Part shown: positions 26,687-36,258 of the stretch, in pieces
How the letters are laid out: every line of letters begins with the position of its first letter
How positions within the stretch are numbered: the stretch's first letter is position 1
NCBI RefSeq assembly: GCF_030730905.1
Contig: NZ_JAVAMP010000013.1
Span: 85,396 to 149,395 of the forward strand
Reading direction: 5' to 3'
Origin: Chengkuizengella axinellae
GTDB taxonomy: Bacteria > Bacillota > Bacilli > Paenibacillales > KCTC-33759
Length of the DNA: 64,000 nt
Notes under the pieces: generated by a model
Databases searched by the model: none
The model's input: only the letters and a program-made list of their open reading frames with translations
What the model was told of the DNA's origin: nothing
Translations under genes and position numbers: made by a program

Positions 26687-27715
26687 TTACCTTTCAATTA
26701 AAATGACATCAGCTGTTCCTATTGGAGGTAAACTTTTTGTTACTCTAGGTCCAAAAAAAGCGTATACTTTTGTACCTTCACTAAGTTCATCAAACGAGAG
26801 TTCCTTCTGATCCTCTAAATTAATTATAACTGTAGTTTCAGAAATATTTAGTTTGATTTCATCATATCCATGTTCCCCTATCTTTTGGCCTAATACAGTG
26901 AATTGAGGTACTTCATCTACAATTTTCATTTCAGAAATCGTTCCAACTGTACCTTGCTGCTGATCTATCACGGTCCCATTCACAATTATTTTTTGTGCAT
27001 TTGTCATTGGAGGTATACTCATTGTCATGATAAGATCATGTTCTACCTGAATTTCTGCACCTAAAGACAAGTCGTTGATAGTTAATCTTTTTCCATCTTC
27101 AGAAATAATCTGAGTTTGATCTGAAATGACCAACGAAACACCATATTCAAACCCATTTATTTCAACTAAGGTCGTTTGATCATTCTGAGTTGAAATACTA
27201 GTAATTACTCCTGTTTCAGTATTCACATCTTGTTCTGAATCTTGATCTACCTCCTGAATTGATACAATTCCTGTATCAGAAATGGAAAGACTAGCAAGCA
27301 GTTTGCTCTTAATATAATCTATATCAACATAAACTATTCCTGATCTGAATTCGTATGAGAAGTTTTGTATTTCTTGATCAATAATTAACTCTAACTTATT
27401 ATTTTCTTTTAATAATTCTACTGTTTTTAGCTGATCATCCCAGATTACCTCGTAATCAAGTGCAGTGGCGACAGCTCTTAAAGGAATCATCAAAATATTG
27501 TTCTTGTTTAAGTAAGGAGTTGCTTCATTAGAAAGAAAACTTCCATTTACTTCAACCTTGTATGGCATATTTTGAGTTGTATAAAGTTCAATTTGAAAAT
27601 CTTCTTCATTCAAATTAGAAATTGGATTTATGTTTCCTGTATTGGCATATGTACTATTTCCAATCGTTAAAAGTGTACCTAATAAAGTGATACTAAACAG
27701 CTTTGCATGTTTCAT
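26687..27715 (-). CDS. Secreted protein with copper amine oxidase N-terminal-like domain
   Basis: 342 aa with a signal peptide (LFSITLLGTLLTIGNSTYA). Residues about 50-150 carry the Cu_amine_oxidN1-type repeat (YKVEVNGSFLSNEATPYLNKNNILMIPLRAVATALDYEVIWDDQLKTVEL), a domain common in Paenibacillaceae surface proteins. The remainder is beta-rich with KIVNGTV-like repeats. It is not an amine oxidase; the domain is a wall-associated module. Its role is unknown. Single gene, ATG preceded by AAGGGAAG. Confidence 0.8.
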   Translation of the reverse strand: MKHAKLFSITLLGTLLTIGNSTYANTGNINPISNLNEEDFQIELYTTQNMPYKVEVNGSFLSNEATPYLNKNNILMIPLRAVATALDYEVIWDDQLKTVELLKENNKLELIIDQEIQNFSYEFRSGIVYVDIDYIKSKLLASLSISDTGIVSIQEVDQDSEQDVNTETGVITSISTQNDQTTLVEINGFEYGVSLVISDQTQIISEDGKRLTINDLSLGAEIQVEHDLIMTMSIPPMTNAQKIIVNGTVIDQQQGTVGTISEMKIVDEVPQFTVLGQKIGEHGYDEIKLNISETTVIINLEDQKELSFDELSEGTKVYAFFGPRVTKSLPPIGTADVILIER

Positions 27716-27821
27716 GATGTTTTTCTTCCCTTCAAGAAATTTTATTTAGACATATCCTAGACGGTATCTTTTCAAGAAAGGTTGCACTAATCTCAAATCT
27801 TATATTGCAAAAAATAAACGC

Positions 27822-27848
27822 AAAAAAACCACTGACTTGTCAGTGGTT
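27822..27848 (-). terminator. tRNA operon terminator
   Basis: AACCACTGAC / GTCAGTGGTT followed by TTTTTTT on -, downstream of tRNA-Ser. Confidence 0.85.
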
Positions 27849-27862
27849 ACTTTATGTATAAG

Positions 27863-27953
27863 TGGCGGAGAGAGTGGGATTCGAACCCACGCACGCATTA
27901 CACGACTACTCCCTTAGCAGAGGAGCCCCTTATAGCCACTTGGGTATCTCTCC
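27863..27953 (-). tRNA. tRNA-Ser (GCT)
   Basis: 91 nt with CCA; anticodon arm CTCCT-CTGCTAA-GGGAG, long variable arm, acceptor GGAGAGA/TCTCTCC. Confidence 0.95.
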
Positions 27954-27954
27954 T

Positions 27955-28030
27955 TGGCTCCCCGAACAGGACTCGAACCTGTGACAACTCGGTTAACAGC
28001 CGAGTGCTCTACCAACTGAGCTATCAGGGA
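27955..28030 (-). tRNA. tRNA-Asn (GTT)
   Basis: 76 nt with CCA; anticodon arm CTCGG-CTGTTAA-CCGAG, one base apart from tRNA-Ser, so the two are co-transcribed. Confidence 0.95.
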
Positions 28031-28048
28031 AGGACAATAAATAATTTA

Positions 28049-28525
28049 TCATGTTTTTTGATTATAGTCAAGTGGGATTAACTTCAATTTTCCTTTGCAT
28101 TTTCCACAGACGTATTTTGAGACATCCATTTTTCTTTTTCTCAAGTAGGTTGTCCCACATTTTAAACAGGTTAATTGATAGCGGTAAGCCTTTTTAGCCC
28201 GAGCATCATTTAAAGGTCGGCAATATCTAGTTCCTCCAACTTCTTTTAATAATTGTTTAAAATCAGCATCACGATGTTTGTATCCTCTATTTAATAAATG
28301 CAGATGATAATGGCAAAGTTCATGTTTAATCACTTTTTCAGTCTCTTCTTTTCCAAATTGATGATAATACTGCCAACTAATATCTATATTGTGAGATTTA
28401 ATAAAGTATCTGCCACCAGTAGCTCGCAGCCTACGATTGAATGTAGCTTTATGTAAAAATGGTCGTCCAAAAAATTGAAGCGATATTTGCTCAATCCAGC
28501 TCTGTAGTTGTTTATCGTCCAACAC
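28049..28525 (-). CDS. SprT-family zinc metalloprotein
   Basis: 158 aa. Active-site-like motif KHELCHYHLH (HExxH) near residue 66 and a C-terminal zinc ribbon CLKCGTTYLRKRKMDVSKYVCGKCKGKL. This is the SprT-like family (YdcK in B. subtilis), bacterial relatives of Spartan. Its position near cmpA and tex is conserved in Bacillales as I recall it. Function in bacteria is unclear. Confidence 0.85.
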   Translation of the reverse strand: MLDDKQLQSWIEQISLQFFGRPFLHKATFNRRLRATGGRYFIKSHNIDISWQYYHQFGKEETEKVIKHELCHYHLHLLNRGYKHRDADFKQLLKEVGGTRYCRPLNDARAKKAYRYQLTCLKCGTTYLRKRKMDVSKYVCGKCKGKLKLIPLDYNQKT

Positions 28526-28742
28526 ATCTCCCCCGCTTCTAAAATTTCCTACAATTTATATACAACCTATACTTAGCTAACTATACACAAGAAATATTAA
28601 ATACTCCGATTTGAAGTCAAATGCTTGTTATTCTATTCTCCCAAAACTATTGCAACTTTTTTTCAGTGTGTATACTTGAATTTTAACTTATAACTAAGTT
28701 AAACTGTCAAGTAAAAGGATTTAACGTGAGAGGGGAATACTG

Positions 28743-29096
28743 ATGACTCAGTTCAAATATGTGATTTTGCAATTAGATGAAAAAATTGAATTTGTAGAAA
28801 TGCCTTCTACTCATGCATATCAGTTAAGTGCATTAAATCGTAGACTACATAAGGAACTTGATAAGCTAACAGCTGATAATGCACCTAAACTTCCTATCGC
28901 TATTGCTGAATGTGACAACCTAGAATCCATTCAGGAAGGAATTAAGATTACGGATGGTTTAACATATATGTCTGGATTAGAAAAGGAGTTTTCAAGTACA
29001 GAGGAAACCTCCTATCCATTAATTTCTCTTCTTACTGAAATAAGAGCTCTCCTAGCCCAGCTAGAACAGTGGTATGAAGAAGAAGTTGAAGCTTAA
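28743..29096 (+). CDS. Hypothetical 117-aa acidic protein
   Basis: Begins MTQFKYVILQLDEKIEFVEMPS, ends QLEQWYEEEVEA. Soluble, acidic, predicted helical in the C-terminal half, no Cys. GAGAGGGG precedes the ATG. No family recognised. Confidence 0.65.
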   Translation: MTQFKYVILQLDEKIEFVEMPSTHAYQLSALNRRLHKELDKLTADNAPKLPIAIAECDNLESIQEGIKITDGLTYMSGLEKEFSSTEETSYPLISLLTEIRALLAQLEQWYEEEVEA

Positions 29097-29246
29097 AACT
29101 TATTATACAGACATGCACAATCCGCCTCTGATCCCATAAATTAATTTTAATACACTATTTCTTCCTTTGACTCAAATTTTCTCCAATAAAAAGAGAGTTT
29201 AAGTAAGTTATTACGGGATAAGAACTTTTTGGAGGTGGATTGTGAT

Positions 29247-29366
29247 ATGCCAAATTGGTTTTATAATCAATTAATACGCGCTTACCGAAATAAGGATAAA
29301 CGAAAAGTTCAGCTGTTGAATGAATGCTGGTTTTTTTACAACCAACTCGAGAAAAAAACAGAATAA
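29247..29366 (+). CDS. cmpA: Cortex morphogenetic protein CmpA
   Basis: 39 aa: MPNWFYNQLIRAYRNKDKR followed by KVQLLNECWFFYNQLEKKTE. The MPxW start and LLNECWFFY motif match CmpA of B. subtilis, a sporulation adaptor that links SpoIVA to ClpXP and acts as a cortex-assembly checkpoint. GGAGGTGG lies 7 bases upstream. The location beside tex is also as in B. subtilis. Confidence 0.88.
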   Translation: MPNWFYNQLIRAYRNKDKRKVQLLNECWFFYNQLEKKTE

Positions 29367-29386
29367 TATGGATTCTTTCATTTAAA

Positions 29387-29436
29387 AACACCTGATAACT
29401 ATTCGTTTTTCACGATAGTTACCAGGTGTTTTTATT
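29387..29436. terminator. Terminator between cmpA and tex
   Basis: AACACCTG-TAACTAT / ATAGTTA-CAGGTGTT stem with TTTTT on + and A/T-rich DNA on -. It serves both convergent genes. Confidence 0.85.
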
Positions 29437-29483
29437 CATTCAATCAATATTTTTAGGATAAGTTTACACTTCACTATAGAAGC

Positions 29484-31715
29484 TTAACCATTCTGCTTCA
29501 TCGTTAAGCTCACTCTTCCTTTTTTCTCATCCACTTTTAATACCCATACAGTGACAACATCACCAACGGATACGACATCTAATGGATGTTTAACAAATTT
29601 ATCGCTCAGCTCTGAAATATGCACAAGCCCATCATTTTTAATACCGATATCAACAAATGCACCAAAGTCTATCACATTTCTAACTGTTCCTTTGAGCTCC
29701 ATTCCGGGTTTGATATCCTCCAACTTTAAGACATCTGTTCTTAAAATAGGAGCTGGGAGATCCTCACGAGGGTCTCTGCCTGGTTTTTGCAAGCTTTCAA
29801 TAATATCCTTCATCGTTGGCACACCCACGTCCAGCTTAGTTGCAAGTTCCTCTGGATCACGTTCTTGTAGAGTGCTTTTAAATTGGGATGAATCCATTTG
29901 ATTGGGCTCCAGTTGAAGCTCTTTGAACAGATGATCTACTATTTTATAAGACTCCGGATGTATTGGAGTATAGTCTAGTGGATTCTCTCCATCGCTGATT
30001 CTCATAAAACCAACACACTGCTCAAACGTTTTCGCGCCTAAGCGAGGCACCTTCTTTAATTGCTCTCTTTTACCAAATTTCCCATTCTCCTCACGATACT
30101 TTACAATATTTCTTGCAATCGTTTGGTTAACCCCAGAGACATAGGATAACAGAGACGGTGAAGCTGTATTTAAATCCACTCCTACATGGTTTACCGCAGA
30201 TTCTACAATGACCTTCAAGCTTTCCTCTAATCGTTTTTGTGAAACATCATGCTGGTATTGTCCAACACCTATAGATTTAGGATCAATCTTTACTAGCTCC
30301 GCTAAAGGATCTTGCAATCTTCTGCCAATTGAAATCGCGCTTCGCTCAGCAACATCTAGATCTGGAAACTCCTCTTGAGCTAGTTTAGATGCAGAATATA
30401 CACTTGCACCCGCTTCATTGACAATCATATATTTCAAATCTAACTTTTGCAGCTCCCCAATTAAATCTGCTACAAATTGTTCCGTTTCTCTTGATGCTGT
30501 TCCATTTCCAATGGCAATTAATTCTATACTGTACTGTGAAATGAATTTTTTGAACTTGGCTTTTGCTTCTGTTATTTTATTTTCTGGAGGAGTGGGATAA
30601 GTTACAGCTATATCCAACATCTTGCCTGTATCATCTATTGCAGCAAGTTTACAACCGGTTCTATAGGCAGGATCAACTGCTAATACACTTGTTCCTTTAA
30701 TAGGAGGCTGAAGAAGCAAGCTGTGAAGATTTTCTGCAAAAATATCAATCGCTTTCTCTTCCGCTTTTTCAGTTAACTCATTCCTTACCTCTCGCTCAAT
30801 GGATGGGGCAATGAGTCGTTTGTACGCATCCTCTATAACTTGATGAAGAATATCTGATACGATAGATTTTCTAATGATGACTTGTTTAATGATATAGTCG
30901 TAAATTCTTTCCACAGGTACGTCTAAACGAACCTTTAGGAAACCCTCACGTTCTCCACGATTAATGGCCAGAATTCTATGAGGTGGCATTTTTCGAATGG
31001 GCTCCTGATATGCATAGTACATTTCATATACGGATTCTGCTTCATTGTCCTTTGCCTCTACGTCGATCTGACTTTGATCATATGTAAATTTACGAATCCA
31101 AGCACGAATCTGTGCATCATCTGAGATATTTTCAGCTATAATGTCCATTGCTCCTTGTATGGCATCATCTGCACTTTCTATCCCCTTTTCATGATCCACA
31201 TATTTCTCTGCTTCAGATTGGATAGATCCTTCCTGCAGCTGCAGCATCATCCATTGAGAAAGCGGCTCTAATCCTCGATCCTTAGCTACAGTAGCACGAG
31301 TTTTTCTCTTTTGCTTATATGGACGATACAGATCTTCTACCATTTGGAGCTTTTCAGCTTTTATAATGTCTTGCTTTAATTTATCTGTCAATTTGCCTTG
31401 TTCATCTATAAGACGAATCACTTCAAATTTTCGATCTTCTAGGTTGCGCAAATAAGTTAATCGTTCTTGGATTTCTCGTAGAGCAACCTCATTCAGTTCA
31501 CCGGTTTTTTCTTTACGATACCTCGCTATAAAAGGAATTGTATTCCCTTCATCTAATAAACTAACTGTCGTTTTGACTTGACGATAGGATATCTGAAGTT
31601 CTTTTGTGATTTGCTTCTGAATTCGTTCTTGAACTTGCTCCCCTTTTTCTTCATTGATTTGTTCATTTTTTTCTATTACTACTTGTGTTTCATTTCCTGT
31701 TTCATACTCTGGCAA
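29484..31715 (-). CDS. tex: Tex-type RNA-binding transcription accessory protein
   Basis: 743 aa. N-terminal helical Tex domain with FIARYRKEKTGELNEVALREIQERL, central YqgF/RNase H-like domain (VLAVDPAYRTGCKLAAID), helix-hairpin-helix region (TASPSLLSYVSGVNQTIARNIVKYREENGKF) and C-terminal S1 domain (KPGMELKGTVRNVIDFGAFVDIGIKNDGLVHISELS, about 650-720). TTG start at 31715 behind AGGAG. It has a longer acidic/Gln-rich N-terminus than usual (about 25 residues). Confidence 0.95.
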   Translation of the reverse strand: MPEYETGNETQVVIEKNEQINEEKGEQVQERIQKQITKELQISYRQVKTTVSLLDEGNTIPFIARYRKEKTGELNEVALREIQERLTYLRNLEDRKFEVIRLIDEQGKLTDKLKQDIIKAEKLQMVEDLYRPYKQKRKTRATVAKDRGLEPLSQWMMLQLQEGSIQSEAEKYVDHEKGIESADDAIQGAMDIIAENISDDAQIRAWIRKFTYDQSQIDVEAKDNEAESVYEMYYAYQEPIRKMPPHRILAINRGEREGFLKVRLDVPVERIYDYIIKQVIIRKSIVSDILHQVIEDAYKRLIAPSIEREVRNELTEKAEEKAIDIFAENLHSLLLQPPIKGTSVLAVDPAYRTGCKLAAIDDTGKMLDIAVTYPTPPENKITEAKAKFKKFISQYSIELIAIGNGTASRETEQFVADLIGELQKLDLKYMIVNEAGASVYSASKLAQEEFPDLDVAERSAISIGRRLQDPLAELVKIDPKSIGVGQYQHDVSQKRLEESLKVIVESAVNHVGVDLNTASPSLLSYVSGVNQTIARNIVKYREENGKFGKREQLKKVPRLGAKTFEQCVGFMRISDGENPLDYTPIHPESYKIVDHLFKELQLEPNQMDSSQFKSTLQERDPEELATKLDVGVPTMKDIIESLQKPGRDPREDLPAPILRTDVLKLEDIKPGMELKGTVRNVIDFGAFVDIGIKNDGLVHISELSDKFVKHPLDVVSVGDVVTVWVLKVDEKKGRVSLTMKQNG

Positions 31716-31775
31716 AAAGATCAGCTCCTGTATAAAAATTTGTAACCTTTAATTTATAAGTTATGTACAACCACA

Positions 31776-31806
31776 AAAAGCGAGGGTTTAAGCCCTCGCT
31801 TTTTGA
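31776..31806 (-). terminator. Rho-independent terminator after ndoA
   Basis: AAAAAGCGAGGG-CTTAAA-CCCTCGCTTTTT; T-tract on both strands. Confidence 0.9.
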
Positions 31807-31816
31807 AGTCATCCTA

Positions 31817-32167
31817 TTAAAATTCAATTAACCCTACACTAATTTGCAAGGCTTCATCCACTTTACGCATCGTCTCTTCGTCAAGATGAGTAATTTTATC
31901 CGTTAATCGTTGTTTATCAATGGTACGAATTTGTTCTAATAATATGACTGAATCACGATCAAACCCATGCGTTTTTGCGTCAATCTCAACATGTGTTGGT
32001 AGTTTAGCCTTTTGTATTTGTGCAGTAATTGCGGCAACTACAATAGTCGGGCTAAAACGATTACCTATATCATTTTGTATCACAATAACAGGTCTGACTC
32101 CACCTTGTTCAGATCCTACTACGGGTGATAAATCGGCATAAAACACATCCCCGCGTTTAACTATCAA
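31817..32167 (-). CDS. ndoA: mRNA interferase EndoA (MazF family)
   Basis: 116 aa. [33 protein letters not shown] is the PemK/MazF signature; [20 protein letters not shown] and [16 protein letters not shown] complete the fold. Sequence-specific endoribonuclease (UACAU cutter in B. subtilis), held inactive by the antitoxin encoded 3 bp upstream. Confidence 0.95.
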   Translation of the reverse strand: MIVKRGDVFYADLSPVVGSEQGGVRPVIVIQNDIGNRFSPTIVVAAITAQIQKAKLPTHVEIDAKTHGFDRDSVILLEQIRTIDKQRLTDKITHLDEETMRKVDEALQISVGLIEF

Positions 32168-32170
32168 GAG

Positions 32171-32461
32171 CTACACCCCGCTCACTAAACGGTCAACAGT
32201 ATTGTCCGCTTCTTCCTCCGCTTGAAAAGCCTCCGATGCCATATTCAAATTGATTTTTGCCATTTCCATATATCCGCGCTGCATCGTCTCGCGAATATGT
32301 CTTTTTTTACGTTCCATGAGGTATACTTTCATTGCTTGTCGAATAAATTCGCTGCGATTGGATCGTTCCTGTTCTACGATTCCGTCAACCTCTTGTAATA
32401 AATGATCAGGTAAACTTATCATAATCCTTTTAGTGTTCGTGTTATGTGCGTTGGACACCAA
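32171..32461 (-). CDS. ndoAI: Antitoxin EndoAI (MazE-like, ribbon-helix-helix)
   Basis: 96 aa from TTG 32461, seven bases after GGAGG; GTG 32458 is an alternative, and an upstream ATG has no site. TKRIMISLPDHLLQEVDGIVEQERSNRSEFIRQAMKVYL is a ribbon-helix-helix; the tail EADNTVDRLVSGV binds the toxin in B. subtilis. Wording of the N-terminus is closest, from memory, to Paenibacillus. Confidence 0.9.
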   Translation of the reverse strand: MVSNAHNTNTKRIMISLPDHLLQEVDGIVEQERSNRSEFIRQAMKVYLMERKKRHIRETMQRGYMEMAKINLNMASEAFQAEEEADNTVDRLVSGV

Positions 32462-32688
32462 TCTCACACCTCCAAAACATTTCCAAACCAATAATACCAT
32501 TATGGCGTATATCAAGCAATTTTATACAAGAGATAATATATGCATTTGATATATCAAGTATGCTAGCCATAACAAAAAATCGTACATTTTTAAGGTTATT
32601 TTAATCCTTGTAATATATATTCGATCAAATAAACGAAATTCCTTCAAGATTCTTCATTTTATGCATAGTAAATATTGGTAATTACTCG

Positions 32689-33855
32689 TCATAAGTGCAG
32701 ACCATTATGCACCATTACTATTTCACCATGTTTAACATATACTTTTGGAACTCGATGAGAGAGCATACAGACGATTTCATAATTAATGGTATCCAACTGT
32801 TCAGCCAATTCCTCTACAGGAATTTGTTCATTTCCTTGTTTACCAAACAAAACAACCTCTTCACCAGATTTTACATCTTCCAATTCGGTGACATTAATCA
32901 TGCATTGATCCATACAAATCGTACCAATAACAGGTACTCTTCTCCCTCTAATCAAAACATCAGCTTTTCCAGTCAACATACGTGAATATCCATCAGCATA
33001 ACCAATTGGCAATGTTGCGATTTGTTCATCATCTTTAGTAAAGTACTTCGTTCCATAGCTGATTCCAGAATGAGGAGGCAATACTTTCGACATAACTACT
33101 TTTGTTTTTAAGCTCATCACAGGTTTGAGATCTATTTGTTGATGATCTACTTCTGCAGATGGGTAAATTCCATACATACTAATCCCTAGTCTTACCATAT
33201 TATATGAACAATCAGGCAAATCAATTGCTGTAGCACTATTCCCTGTATGAATTTTAGAAAAGTGAATATTCTTATCTTCAAAATAATCAACAATAGATTT
33301 AAAATGTTTATATTGGTCTAAAGTGTATGTCTTATCTTCTTCATCTGCATTTGCAAAATGAGTATAAATTCCTTCAATTTCAATGACATCATCTAATTTT
33401 AATACTTTTTTAATAAATGGAATGGCATCATTTTCGTATCGAACACCTAAACGTCCCATACCTGTATCTATTTTAATATGAACTTTAACTGGTTTATCTT
33501 TTTTAATTTTACTTAACGCATCGATCATTTCATCCTGAAAAACAGTTAATGTGATATTGTGCTCGATGGCTAAGTGTATTGCATCCGATGGAATGTATCC
33601 TAAAACAAGGATAGGTGCAGTAATACCCGCTGAACGAAGCTCTAATGCTTCATCCAAAAACGCAACAGCTAAGTACCCAGCTCCACTGGATATCGCTTGT
33701 TTGGCTACTTCAACTGCACCATGCCCATATGCATTTGCTTTAATCACTGCCATGATCTCCATTTGATGCGGTAGGAACTCTTGAAACCTTATTAAATTAT
33801 GATGTAAAGCGTCTAAAGAAATTTCAGCCCAAGTCGGGCGGTAGTATGAGTCCAT
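32689..33855 (-). CDS. alr: Alanine racemase
   Basis: 388 aa, PLP-dependent interconversion of L- and D-alanine for peptidoglycan. PLP lysine K39 in AVIKANAYGHG; catalytic Tyr region LPIGYADGYSRMLTGK; substrate/carboxylate region VGTICMDQCMINVT. The gap 32516-32688 is AT-rich with no gene. Context (alr-ndoAI-ndoA with a lipoprotein gene upstream) follows the Bacillus order. Confidence 0.95.
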   Translation of the reverse strand: MDSYYRPTWAEISLDALHHNLIRFQEFLPHQMEIMAVIKANAYGHGAVEVAKQAISSGAGYLAVAFLDEALELRSAGITAPILVLGYIPSDAIHLAIEHNITLTVFQDEMIDALSKIKKDKPVKVHIKIDTGMGRLGVRYENDAIPFIKKVLKLDDVIEIEGIYTHFANADEEDKTYTLDQYKHFKSIVDYFEDKNIHFSKIHTGNSATAIDLPDCSYNMVRLGISMYGIYPSAEVDHQQIDLKPVMSLKTKVVMSKVLPPHSGISYGTKYFTKDDEQIATLPIGYADGYSRMLTGKADVLIRGRRVPVIGTICMDQCMINVTELEDVKSGEEVVLFGKQGNEQIPVEELAEQLDTINYEIVCMLSHRVPKVYVKHGEIVMVHNGLHL

Positions 33856-33969
33856 CGAATGTTCACCTTCTTCTCACAATAAGGATTGTGATCTATCATC
33901 CCTATCTAATTAATGTTAATCGCTTCTGATAGGGCTGTCAATGAACAAACAACAAACAAGTTTTGGAAC

Positions 33970-35019
33970 TTATTTTCCAATTTGTCCTTCTACGGACTGA
34001 GCAATCTTCACCATTTCTTCCTTAGGCAAATTATCTGTCGTTAATTTAAATTCTACCCCATCATAAATCCAGGTTAGTGTTTTCTGCTGCTCACCTGTTA
34101 ATACAGCCATAGTGTAACCTAAATCAATAATTTCACCTTGTGGAAGATTTACATCTTTGGAATCAGGTCTTTCCTCTAATATAGAATATTGATAAACTCC
34201 TTCATAACGGATTAGAACAGCTAATTGATCATTACGTTCTATTTCTCTCAGATCCCAAATAGATACACCATCAGGGGTATAGCTAGGTTGAATGACTCCA
34301 AATGATAGGTTCGTTGGACCTGAACCCTCTGCACCTTCTGTTTCCTGCTCCGCTAAAAATGTAGGTAATGATTTCATTTGCCACATGGACAAATTGCGCT
34401 GCATATCAAATGCATCGTCCTCGAATTGTTTATCAAATTCGAACTCATTAAACTTCACTGAAACAAGAACTGTAGCATTTTCATCAGAAATTTCTACTTG
34501 TTGTGGACTGTATTCATCCTTGCTGAGCCAAATTTTTTGACGGTTTAAAGAACGATTCTGGTAATTAGCATCTACATCAAACACAAATGCCTTCAGCTCA
34601 TCATCTGTTGTGAACTGTCTTTCAGTATCCGTTATAATACTATTCACCAACGTTTCATATAAGTACACTTGCCCTTGCTGCCCTGGCCAATCACTTTGGA
34701 ATCGGAAACTCTTCTGCAAGTGTGGTGTAAGAACAAATACGCCTTCATCATTGCGCAGCACAATTTGTGTCACATCTCTACCTGTATTGGTAATTGAAAT
34801 ACGATAATAATGAGGAGATTTGTAACTGACCTCTAATTGATACTCCTGTGCTTCATTTCCTGTATTGAGTGTCATTGTTCCCGTTCCATGATAACTTTCC
34901 ATATCTTTAATTTTCTTTTCTAGATCGTTCACTACGTCATCTGCATCTCTCGCACCGCATGCTGACAAAATAAGTGACACGCTTATCACAATGATAAAAA
35001 CCCATGTGATTTTACGCAT
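33970..35019 (-). CDS. LolA-like/YdcC-type lipoprotein
   Basis: 349 aa from the ATG at 35019, chosen because GGAGGGGATAA sits just upstream. Lipobox LSAC. The mature protein has the half-barrel pattern of LolA-like proteins (MESYHGTGTMTLNTGNEAQEYQLEVSYKSPHYYRI, QIVLRNDEGVFVLTPHLQKSFRFQSDWP). It corresponds to YdcC of B. subtilis, located next to alr; the family is sporulation-associated there. Function unknown. Confidence 0.8.
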   Translation of the reverse strand: MRKITWVFIIVISVSLILSACGARDADDVVNDLEKKIKDMESYHGTGTMTLNTGNEAQEYQLEVSYKSPHYYRISITNTGRDVTQIVLRNDEGVFVLTPHLQKSFRFQSDWPGQQGQVYLYETLVNSIITDTERQFTTDDELKAFVFDVDANYQNRSLNRQKIWLSKDEYSPQQVEISDENATVLVSVKFNEFEFDKQFEDDAFDMQRNLSMWQMKSLPTFLAEQETEGAEGSGPTNLSFGVIQPSYTPDGVSIWDLREIERNDQLAVLIRYEGVYQYSILEERPDSKDVNLPQGEIIDLGYTMAVLTGEQQKTLTWIYDGVEFKLTTDNLPKEEMVKIAQSVEGQIGK

Positions 35020-35161
35020 GTTTATCCCCTCCACAAAAAGTTTAATTTACTGATACATGTCTATGTGGAAACTTGGACAATTATGCAGACTAGCTTGACA
35101 AGCTTGAAGGATTGTTATGTAAAAATGCATAAAAGAATAAGCAAAAGCACAATTTAGACTT

Positions 35162-36238
35162 ATGGAAAGCAAAACATATCCAATTACTCGGACAAAACTT
35201 TTGATTTTTTTAGTACAAAGCCAAATTGCATTAGCAACTGCTAGAATTGTTCAAATTTTAAGCGCGGAGGTAAATAAAGACGCTTGGATTTCTGTGCTTG
35301 TTTCTGGACTTATTATACAGTTCGTAGCGATTCTCCTCTGGCTCTTATTAAAGAGGTATCCAACTTCAACATGGTATTCGTTGTTATCTTCAACGCTTGG
35401 TTCTTTTTTTGGAAAAACATTGAGTCTTTTATACGCAGCTTTTTTTATTTATTTAGCCACATTAGAGGTTTTATCTGCTGCTGAGTTATTGCAATATTGG
35501 ATGCTTACATTCACTCCAAAATTCATTACTATTATTCTTGTGACATTAGCAGCTGTGTTGCTCGCAAGAGAAAATATCTCAGCCATCATTCGATTCTATT
35601 CTTTTACCATTTTTTTTATTTTTTTATTTCCTATCTTAGCAACAGTGACTTACTCAAATTTTGACTTGCGTAATATATTGCCCATTGGATCTTCTGGAAC
35701 CTCTGCAATTCTGAATGCTTCTTATGAATCATTTTGTTCCTTGGCAGGCTTTATCGCTATTATCATGTTATATTCGGAGACTGAAGGTTCATCTGCACAA
35801 AAACTGCGTACGATGCTTATTTCAAATATTTGCAGCATATGTTTTTTTACTTTTTTAATATTTTCAGCTTCAGCGGTTCTTGGGCCTGAACTTCTTAAAG
35901 CAGCCAAGTTTCATCTCACTTTTATGGTAAGAGACGTCACACTAGGTTTAATTCAAAGAATTGATTTATATTATGTACTCATTGGATTAGTGTTTAAAAT
36001 TATTTCCTGCATCACATTTTTATACCTTTCTGCCTCAGGGGTTGGACACGTATTTCATAAAAATCAACATCGAAAAGCCGTTCATTATTTGGGGTTCATT
36101 GTTGTTCTATTAGCTATTTCCTCTTTATTCGATGGAAAAATGATAAATAACTTTGTAATTACTATTTTTGTGGCGATCATCCCTAGCTTGTTACTGCTTT
36201 TCACCTATCTATTTCAAAACAAAAAGAAAAAAGTGTAG
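35162..36238 (+). CDS. Spore germination permease, GerAB family
   Basis: 358 aa, ten transmembrane segments of the APC superfamily (ITRTKLLIFLVQSQIALATARIVQILSAEVNKDAWISVLVSG). Subunit B of a nutrient germinant receptor in the spore inner membrane; binds the germinant in characterised members. First gene of a B-A-C operon; subunit order differs from the common A-B-C. Confidence 0.92.
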   Translation: MESKTYPITRTKLLIFLVQSQIALATARIVQILSAEVNKDAWISVLVSGLIIQFVAILLWLLLKRYPTSTWYSLLSSTLGSFFGKTLSLLYAAFFIYLATLEVLSAAELLQYWMLTFTPKFITIILVTLAAVLLARENISAIIRFYSFTIFFIFLFPILATVTYSNFDLRNILPIGSSGTSAILNASYESFCSLAGFIAIIMLYSETEGSSAQKLRTMLISNICSICFFTFLIFSASAVLGPELLKAAKFHLTFMVRDVTLGLIQRIDLYYVLIGLVFKIISCITFLYLSASGVGHVFHKNQHRKAVHYLGFIVVLLAISSLFDGKMINNFVITIFVAIIPSLLLLFTYLFQNKKKKV

Positions 36239-36258
36239 AGAATATGGGAGTGTAAAAA

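Noticed and set aside
27854..28081. 75-aa ORF reading REWDSNPR and NRTRTCDNS
   Set aside because: This is tRNA-Ser and tRNA-Asn read in protein frames, a common false gene.
35100..35161. SigG promoter before the germination operon
   Set aside because: GCATA and an AT-rich second box exist, but the -10 match and spacing are poor.
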